NCBI GenBank assembly: GCA_015143295.1
Contig: CM026562.1
Location: 10,134,041-10,198,040, forward strand
Source: Tetracentron sinense
Lineage: Eukaryota; Streptophyta; Magnoliopsida; Trochodendrales; Trochodendraceae
DNA: 64,000 nt
Reading direction: 5' to 3'
In this document: in pieces, positions 56,413 to 64,000 of the stretch
How positions within the stretch are numbered: the first letter of the stretch is position 1
Layout: each line of letters begins with the position of its first letter
Translations under genes and position numbers: made by a program
Notes under the pieces: generated by a model
Told to the model about the DNA's origin: nothing
Database searches by the model: none
Seen by the model: only the letters and a program-made list of their open reading frames with translations

Positions 56413-56995
56413 TGTATTAGTTTTCTTTCTTTATTTTGGACTATGTTGAATGTACTTCATGTAGTAAATATTTTACAATGTCTCGTGTAGTGGTGTCGAA
56501 ATTCATACTTTTATGTGTAGGAATATTTTTTTTCCTAAAGATATATGAATGATTAGTTATAACTTATTTCAAGAGATACTTTTATTTCTTGTATGCAAAA
56601 TCTTTAAAACCATTAAAAAAATAGATATTCTATGACATGAATTCATTGTATGCCCACAAAGGATGAGTTACATATTATTTGGAGATGTATATCCATCTTA
56701 AAGAGTTGGACATTCAATATATCTTTTGTATAAAAATGAAAGGCAGTGGTTGATCTTAGCAGGCATTCCATATCCTGTATCCATCCTCAACATGGCAATG
56801 CCTGGTTTAAATTGTAGCATCTTTTTTGTAGTATTTTCTTTTTAAGGATCATAAGTACCCTTGAAAAAAGTACTTATTTATTTAATTTACCAAACAAGCT
56901 TATTGTAAACAAGTACATTTTTTTTTATATAGATAAGTGGTGTTGCCAAATGAGCTATTTGTCAAAAATTACTTATTAGCTTATATATTGCCAAA

Positions 56996-57262
56996 CATTA
57001 TAACTAAATAGTTAGACCTTATTTGAAAATTAAGCTTATTTGAACTTTATATTGTTAAGTTAAAGTTTAGTTGGATGTCTAAATCTTTTTAAAGTAGAGG
57101 TTTTACCTATAAAGTAATAAGGAGTCATGAGCTAAGAGGTAAAACCTCCACTTCAAAAAGATCTAGACATTCAATTAAACTTTAACTTAACACACTAAAG
57201 TCCAAATAAACTCAATTTTTAAATAAGCTCTACCTATTTAGTTTAGAGTTACCAAACGCCCT
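56996..57262. mobile_element. Foldback MITE of about 265 bp
   Basis: The left arm AACTAAATAGTTAGACCTTA continues through TTAAGTTAAAGTTTAGTTGG, AATCTTTTTAAAGT and GAGGTTTTACCT. It matches the reverse complement of the right arm ending TAGAGTTACCAAACGCCCTC. It abuts the Harbinger-like right end. Confidence 0.8.
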
Positions 57263-58465
57263 CTTAGTGTTTTATAAAAGGTCCTTAAAAAGACGATTAC
57301 ACTTATGTAGCAACTTAAGATGACAATAGAGACTATTTTTTGTATGGTGTACTAAAGGGGGTATTTTTAGTATTCTGTTTTATTGTTGTTGTTGTTGTTG
57401 TTGGAGGAGGAGGATATCATTTACCTACATTAGTACTGTGTTAGTGGTAACTCGAGACTTCTCTATTGAGAGAGACCACACCCCACCATTGGTGCAAGAG
57501 GCAGGGTGTTCTAAAGTATTAAGATGGATGCTTGTAATGCATCTTTCATAACATGGAGACCTTAACTCAAAAAAAGGAAAAAAAAAAGGTTCAATTTGGT
57601 GAAAACTCTAAATTTATTTTTAAGAAAATGATAGAGAATTCAAAATGGAATTTATGACGGGTATCATCCATTTGATGAAACCAATTGGCTTTTCATTTAG
57701 CAGGTTGTGGGTATCATCGCATAGTATTAATATTTTAAACGTCTCATCGCTTAATCTCTGTGACCTGAAATTTGGCACAATTTCCAATTAATAAAATTCA
57801 TAATAAGAAATAATGATTAATTATCAAATTAGAGTCATCATCTATTCTAATTTTAAGGGAAAATAGAAATCCTAAGTTCAATGGATAAGATAGGTTTAGT
57901 TAGGGGAATGCGTTAGGCATTCTCAAACCTTGTCAGAAGATGGCTACTTACTTCGTAAATCTAAATCAAACATATGAAAGCCATAATAAAAGTAAGTAAG
58001 TAACTAATTATTATCATTCTAAAATTGAATCATCCTAAACATGGAACCATACTCAAATAGCAACAAGACAATGATAAATATATCTTATGATGATTATTAT
58101 CCACCCATAAACATAATCATGCAAAAATCAAATAAAATTCTAACTTAGAGGAGTTGAACTAGAAGAGGGCTACCTATATATCTATATCGGTGGAATCAAG
58201 CCTAACGTAGTTCCAACAAGCATGCTAACTCAAAATTGGATTAACATCCTCAAACCAAGTTTGGGGTTAAAAAAAATGAAGATAGACCAATTTTAATCAA
58301 AACTTAAATCTAACCATATAGCATAGCATAACACATCAATCAATACAACACATGCATATCTATACTATGGCAAAAAGTCTCACCTTCTCATGTATCTTCT
58401 CTCAATAAAGTAAAAGAAATATTGGAAAAACAAACAAACTAATTATAGGAAAGAAAATACACACA
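57263..58465. other. Intergenic, nothing recognised
   Basis: No gene or element end was seen. A short GTT microsatellite (about 57383-57402) is followed by GGAGGAGGAGG; the rest is AT-rich. Confidence 0.4.
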
Positions 58466-58614
58466 ATAGGAATAGCCTAGTGGCAGTGTATCACCCTCAC
58501 TAGGAGGGAGGTCCCAGGATCAATCCTGTGGCAGAAAGGTGAGCATAGTTGTTAACTCCACCTAAAATAGATACTAACCCCTACTAACTAGAGTGCACAA
58601 AAAAAAAAAAAAAA
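58466..58614 (+). mobile_element. tRNA-derived SINE with A-tail
   Basis: The A box AATAGCCTAGTGGCAGTGT and B box AGGATCAATCCTG lie about 45 nt apart, followed by a body ending GAGTGCAC and an A15-17 tail. A long-TIR element is inserted directly after the tail. Confidence 0.75.
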
Positions 58615-59749
58615 GTAAATTACACTCACCTCCCCTGAGGTTTGATGAAATTTCAGAAACCTCCTCTCTTGTTTATGAAATTACACTGCCCTCCCCTGTC
58701 AGGCTCATCATACCAACGCTGTTAACAAATGATACTCTCTTACAATATTACCCCTATTATACGTGGTTACAACCATTTTAACACCCACTAACTATAATTA
58801 AAATTCACTCACCCCTATGGTTCATCCATCTAACCTTGGTTTTCAGAAGAAAAAAAATCCATGAATTGATTATGCTTAACACAATTAAAGAGGGCTCTAC
58901 AAGTTGCCACGAGTCCCTTTTAACACCCACTAACTATGGTTAAGATTCACTAACCCCTAGGATTCATCTATCCAACCTTGGTTTTAAGATTTTTTTTATT
59001 AACTTTAGGTTACTTATGTTTAACTACATTAAAAGGGTTTCTATAAGCCGCTACATGTCCCTTTTAACACCCATTAACTATGGTTAAGATTCACTCACTC
59101 CTAGGGTTCCTCCATCTAACCTTGGTTTTTAGAAGAAAAAAATAACCTTAGGTTGATTATGCTTTACCACAATTAAAGGGGCTCTACAAGCCACCACATG
59201 TCCCTTTTAATACCCAGTAACTATGGTTAAGTCTCATCCCTAGGATTCATCAATCTAACCTTGGTTTTAAGAAAAATAAAAAAATATTAACCTTATGTTA
59301 ATTATGTTTAACCACAATTAAAGGGACTATATAAGCCACCATATGTCCCTTTTAATACCCACTAACCATGGTTAAATTCACTCACCCGTAGAGTTCTCAC
59401 CCCTAGAGTTCATCTATCTAACTTTAGTTTTTAGGAAAAAAAAATATATTAACCTTAAGTTTATACTATTAACCTTGGTTTTGAAAATAATATTAACCTT
59501 AAGTCTATACTTACCAAGCCTAATTATCAGTTATTTTATTGTATTATCTTTAAGAAGGGTAATTTAGACATTTCAAATTATTTAAATGATGACATCATCA
59601 AAGTCCATCCATTAAAGTAATGACAACTTAAGGGAAGAGGTATCTGTTACATGCAACTTAAGTTGAGGGGAGGATAGTGTAATTTCATTAACAAGATGAG
59701 AGGTTTCTGAAATTTCACCAGACCTCAAGGGAGGTTAATGTAATTTGCC
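58615..59749. mobile_element. Long-TIR element A with internal subrepeats
   Basis: The left TIR GTAAATTACACTCACCTCCC continues GAGGTTTG.TGAAATTTCAGA. The right TIR is its inverse, ending TCAAGGGAGGTTAATGTAAT plus TTGCC. TIRs are about 85 bp. About five subrepeats of 140-150 bp fill the middle, each with CCACATGTCCCTTTTAACAC, ACTATGGTTAAGATTCACTC and ATCTAACCTTGGTTTT. There is no ORF. A-rich flanks hide any target duplication; Mutator-like is plausible. Confidence 0.8.
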
Positions 59750-59759
59750 AAAAAATAAA

Positions 59760-60880
59760 AGGGGTAAATTACATTGATCTCCCCTGAGGTTTGCTGAAAT
59801 TTCACAAACCTCTCCTCTAGTTTCTGAAATAACAAGGCCCTCCTTTGTCAGGTTTGTCAAGTTAATACTGTTACTCTTTTACAATTTTACCCTCATTACT
59901 TAAGGAAACACATCGTTATGGCTAGGGGTGCACATAAGATGAGCTAGCTCGATGACTTGGCTTGGTTCGGCTCCCAAGCTCGACACGTGTCCTCTTTGAC
60001 ATTCATTAACCGTGGTCAAGATTCACTCATCCCTAAGGCTAAATAATATAACCTTAGCTTTTTAGAAAATATTTTTAAAAAATTAAGCATATGAGTAAGT
60101 GACTCATAAGCAAGGTTAAGTTTTTTTAAATATTTATTTTCTAAAAACTAAGGTTAAATTATTTAACCTTATGGATGAGTGAATCTTAACAACAAATAAT
60201 GAATGTCAAAGAGCACACATGGCGAGCTTAGGAGGTGTGCGTGTACCACCCAACATAACATGCAGTGCATGCTATCATTCCAACCAAGGTTGATTATGCG
60301 TAACCACACTTAAAGGGGGCTCTAAAGCCGCAACGTGTCCCTTTTAACACACTAACTGTAGTTAAGATTCACTCACCCCTAGGATTCATCCCTTGGTTTT
60401 AGGAAAAAACTTTTAACCTTATGTTAATTATGCTTAACCACATTAAAGGGTAACCATAGGCCGCCACATGTCCCTTTTCATACCCACTAACTATGGTTAA
60501 GATTTACTCACCCCTAAAATTCATCTATCTAACCTTGGTTTTTTAGAAAAAATATATATTTACCTTATGGTTTTTGGTTAAATACCATTAACTTAGTTTT
60601 GAAAATATATACTAACCTTAAGTATATACTTACCAAGCCCAATTATTATTTATTTTAGTGTATTAACTGACTTTGTCTTTAAAAAAAGATAATTTAGGTA
60701 TTTTAAAATGTTTAAATGATGACATCATCAAAGTTCATCAATATAAGTAACAGTCAACTAATAGAAATGGGTATGTGTTACAGACAATTGAAGTTGAGGG
60801 GAGGGTAGTGTAATTTCATAAACTAGAGGGGAGATTTGTGAAATTTCACCAAACCTTAGGGAGGTCAATGTAATTTACCC
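59760..60880. mobile_element. Long-TIR element B, same family
   Basis: It starts GGGGTAAATTACATTGATCT and ends GTCAATGTAATTTACCC. Its first half contains an extra inverted pair of the subrepeat (about 59985-60225: CATTCATTAACCGTGGTCAA versus its complement). The second half has subrepeats in the same direction as element A. Confidence 0.8.
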
Positions 60881-60888
60881 AAAAAAAA

Positions 60889-62195
60889 GGGTAAATTACA
60901 CGTATCTCCCTTGAGGTTTGGTGAAATTTCAGAAACCTCTCCTCTAGTTTCTGAAATTACACTGCCCTCCCCTTAATTTTGGTGTAATAGATACACCGTT
61001 CCCTAAGTTTACCATTACTTTATGGATAAACTTTGATGACATCATTTAAACATTTTAAAATATCTAAATTACCCTTTTTCAACACAAAGTTAGTTAATTT
61101 AACAAAATAAATGATAATTGGTTTCTAACCAAGGCTAATAATATCAACTTAAGGTTCATATATATTTCCAAAATCAAGTATATATATTTCTTTCTAAAAA
61201 CCAATGTTAGATAGATGAACTCTAGGGGTGAGTGAATCTTAATCATAGTTAGTGGGTACTAAAAGGGACACATGGCGACTTATAGAGATCCTTTAACTAT
61301 AGTTAAACATTATTAACCTAAGATTTTTTTTTTCTTAAAATCAAGGTTAGATGGATTAATCCTAGGGATGAGTGAATCTTAAGCACAGTTAGTGGGTGTT
61401 AAAGGGGACACATGGCGGCTTGTAGAGCCCCCTTTAATTGTGGTTAAGCATAATCAACCTAAGATTTTTTTTTTTCTTCTAAAAATCAAGGTTAAATGGA
61501 TGAATCCTAAGGGTGAGTAAATTTTAACCATAGTTAGTGGGCGTTAAAGGGACACATGGCGGCTTGTAGAACTCTATTTAATTGTGGTTAAGCATAAACA
61601 ACCTAAGGTTTTTTTCTTCTAAAACCAAGGTTTGATGGATGAACCATAGGGCTGAGTGAATTTTAACCATAGTTAGTAGGTGTTAAAAGGGACACGTGGT
61701 GGCTTATAGAGATCCTTTAACTGGGTTAAACATAATTAACCTAAGATTAATATTTTTTATTTTATTTTCTTATAACCAAGGTTAGATTAATGAATCCTAG
61801 GGATGAGTGAATCTAAACCATGGTTAGTAGGTGTTAAAAGGGACACATGACAGCTTTTAGAGCCCTCTTTAATTGTGGTTAAGCATAACCAACCTAAGGT
61901 TAGTTTTCCCCTAAAACTAAGGTTAGATGGAAAAACCTTAGGGGTGAGTAAATCTTAATCATAATTAGTGGGTACTAAAAGGGACACGTGGCGGCTTGAG
62001 AGTTTATGTTTTTCTTTGGTTGAGTTTTCAAATAGTAAAGACGTGTTTCCTCAATAAGTAATAGTGGTAAAATGGGAAAATGGTAACTTTAGTTAATATT
62101 AAAAGTTTGATAGGGGAGGGCAGTGTTCATTTCAGAAACTAGAGGGGAGGTTTCTGAAATTTCCCCAAACCTCAAGAGAGGTGAGTGTAATTACC
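60889..62195. mobile_element. Long-TIR element C, subrepeats inverted
   Basis: It starts GGGTAAATTACACGTATCTC and ends GGTGAGTGTAATTACCC. Here about five or six subrepeats run in the opposite direction (GATGAATCCTAGGGGTGAGT, AACCATAGTTAGTGGGTGTT, AAAGGGACACATGGCGGCTT). So it inserted, or its core inverted, opposite to A and B. Confidence 0.8.
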
Positions 62196-62214
62196 CAAAA
62201 AAAAAGTATCTAAT

Positions 62215-62965
62215 GTTGTTCCCATGTTCTCATTTTTTATGCTTACAATGCTTTTTTTTTGGTATTTATGTTAATACAATTCTCATTTTCGATGGTTACA
62301 GTGAGTGCTCTTTTTCGGTATATTATGCAATTATATTGCATTTTCGATGTCTACATTGATTTTTTTCGGGATTTTCTATTAATACTGTTCCCATGTTCTC
62401 ATTTTCGATGCTTACAATGCTTTTTTTCGGTATTTATGTTAATACAATTCTTTTTTTCGATGGTTACAGTGAGTGCTCTTTTTCGGTATATTATGCAATT
62501 ATATTGCATTTTCGATGTCTACATTGATTTTTTTCGGGATTTTCTGTTAATATCGTTCCCATGTTCTCATTTTTGATGCTTATAATACTTTTTTCCGGTA
62601 TTTATGTTAATACAATTCTCATTTTCGATGGTTACAGTGAATGCTCTTTTTCGGTATTTTATGCAATTATATTACATTTTTGATGTCTAAATTGATTTTT
62701 TTTTCGGGATTTTCTGTTAATATTGTTCCCATGTTCTCATTTTCGATGCTTACAATGTTTTTTTTTCGGTATTTATGTTAATACAATTTTCATTTTCGAT
62801 GGTTACAGTGAGTGCTCATTTGTCGGTATTTTATGTTATTATAGTGTATTTTCGATGTCTTCATTGATCTTTTTCGAGATTTTCTGTTCTTATTTTCTGT
62901 TTTTACTGATATTTTTCAGGATTTTATGTTATTATTCTCATTTTTGATGGTTACAATGGTTTGCT
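62215..62965 (+). repeat. 168-170-bp tandem repeat, about 4.5 copies
   Basis: Units begin CCCATGTTCTCATTTT at 62221, 62390, 62558 and 62728, plus a partial unit. Each contains ATGCTTACAATGCTTTTTTT, CGGTATTTATGTTAATACAA, CGATGGTTACAGTGAGTGCT and TTCGGGATTTTCTGTTAAT. The translated frames repeat too, but this is not a gene. It directly precedes the MULE transposase remains and is probably its 5' or subterminal region. Confidence 0.95.
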
Positions 62966-63034
62966 TTTATGATATTGCAGATAATGCCTATATTAGTAGT
63001 TTGTTGTTATGAAGGTGAGTGAAACATTGACAAC

Positions 63035-64000
63035 CCTAATGCTAGAGGGTACGTGTACATTGGTGGAAAATCAAAGTTGTTACAGTTATCTTCGAAAATG
63101 ACATATGAGAAACTATTGGATAAAGTTTATCAATGGATTAACACTCGACCGGAAAAGTATGAGATTGTATTGAGGTATTTGATTCCTACACCAGCGCCAA
63201 TCCCTCCCAGCGATATTATAGACGATGAAGATCTACGGGCATTTCTTTCACATGTCAAGAAAGTAGAAAATAAATTCCTGCCACCATTATATATATTGAA
63301 GGTAATGAAACCTGTACCACAACAAAGGTTTGGTTTGAATTCTCCGAATTGTGAATATCAGCGTGTTCAAGAGGAGGTTGTTGATCCTTAGATTCAGGAG
63401 ACTGTCATTCCTTTCTCTGAACAGATAACCTATGTTCCTTGTTTCCCTTCCTGTCCCACTGAGGGGACTTATCCAATGGTAAACTTGATAGCCGGAGTCA
63501 ACCAATATTCAAGGTTAGTGCCCAACGCTTATATGGACAACACTAATACTATGATTTGAGGCAGAAATGAAGATTTTGGGGCTAAAAATGATATAGGTGA
63601 TGAAAGTAAAGAATGATCATCTGATGAAGATGAGCATGATTTTTATAGTGATTTTGATGAAGAATGTAGCAACATACGATGTTGAAGATATGCGTCAAGA
63701 CTTTGTACATAGGGAGGCAACAGCACATCCGTTGGACACACGGACTATACACTCTCACACCCCGCATGTTGATATTGCTAGTTCCTCAATGTCTGCTTTT
63801 CGTCGAGTAAAACAAGTATCACCACAAGCTCCTCCAGAATCATCACCACATGCTCTTCCAGAATTTCTGCCAAATGTGAACAAACTAGATGACTATGTAA
63901 ATTGGGAACCATCAGAGATAGAAGCTGAAATGGAAGCAAGTAATAAAATATCACTTGGGCAATTATTTAAGGACAAAAGACATCTTCAAAATGTATTGTC
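63035..64000 (+). pseudogene. Mutator-like (MURA) transposase N-terminal part, decayed, off window end
   Basis: The frame from about 63053 reads YIGGKSKLLQLSSKMTYEKL, then VYQWINTRPEKYEIVLRYLI, PPSDIIDDEDLRAFLSHVK. This is the PB1-like N-terminal domain of plant MuDR transposases (GG....i.v...MTY.eL...i......I.LRY..P......I.DD.DL..FL). A TAG at 63389 and later TGAs interrupt it. A frameshift near 63668 moves the reading to DVEDMRQDFVHREATAHP and ends ISLGQLFKDKRHLQNVL, the usual start of the MuDR zinc-binding/DUF region. The catalytic DDE part would lie beyond 64000. Intact parts elsewhere cannot be judged. Confidence 0.85.

Larger units (their letters stand above)
48612..56975 (+). mobile_element. 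Defective PIF/Harbinger-like element
   Basis: The left end GGGGGCGTTTGACAACAC continues through AAGTACTTATTTATAAATAA and AACTTGTTTAG. The right end, reverse-complemented, reads GCTCATTTGGCAACACCACT and then GCTTGTTTGGTAAATT, so long imperfect TIRs are present. The transposase 3' end lies next to the right TIR. Most of the coding region and any Myb-like ORF are missing. A 4.6-kb LTR insertion (50438-55044) accounts for over half its length. The exact right boundary is uncertain (56955-56995). Confidence 0.65.

Noticed and set aside
62123..62947. Overlapping ORFs with repeated PCSHFRCLQCFF wording
   Set aside because: The peptide repeats mirror the 169-bp DNA tandem repeat and start in a TIR.

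Overview
The window is nuclear DNA from a flowering plant. It holds one complete protein-coding gene, split over 25 kb, in a dense and mostly decayed field of transposable elements (TEs). The gene is LNK2 (NIGHT LIGHT-INDUCIBLE AND CLOCK-REGULATED 2), a circadian-clock co-activator found only in plants. The DNA is AT-rich. Plant TE classes are present throughout: Ty1/copia and large LTR elements, L1- and RTE-type LINEs, tRNA-derived SINEs, hAT, PIF/Harbinger and Mutator-like elements and many MITEs. The species cannot be fixed from the sequence; TE-swollen introns suggest a medium or large genome.

1-1164: LNK2 upstream region, holding a SINE, a fragment of the large LTR family found downstream, one copy of a dispersed repeat, and a perfect palindromic G-box about 200 bp before the start codon. 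1165-26178: LNK2 in eight coding exons (747 codons plus stop). The start exon has only 24 coding bases and is followed by a 9,970-bp intron. Exons 2-7 are compact (11159-14502). An 11,312-bp intron precedes the last exon. Both giant introns are TE graveyards: reverse-strand L1 LINE pieces, an RTE LINE, a solo copia LTR, and several hAT/MITE insertions with exact 8-bp target duplications.

26.2-33 kb: MITEs, including one with TTA target duplications and one holding a long GGT tract, a G37 homopolymer, and a hAT element with foldbacks nested inside it. 33-46 kb: solo LTRs of one family, one nested inside another that is itself inside an inverted-repeat element, and one inserted into an RTE LINE; three of these LTRs have perfect 5-bp target duplications and one has an imperfect one. 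48.6-57 kb: a defective Harbinger element with the 3' end of its transposase, split by a fifth LTR that carries another element. 58.5-62.2 kb: three long-TIR elements in tandem, packed with roughly 150-bp subrepeats. 62.2-64 kb: a 169-bp tandem repeat leading into a decayed Mutator-like (MURA) transposase that runs off the window.

The most interesting pattern is a set of palindrome arrays in the LTRs. In five separate elements, 4-10 short palindromes with a TCGA or CGATCG core are spaced about 20-22 bp apart, two DNA turns, with block gaps of about 50-62 bp. In four of the five the array lies just upstream of a TATA-like box. The palindrome sequence differs from element to element; the spacing and position do not.
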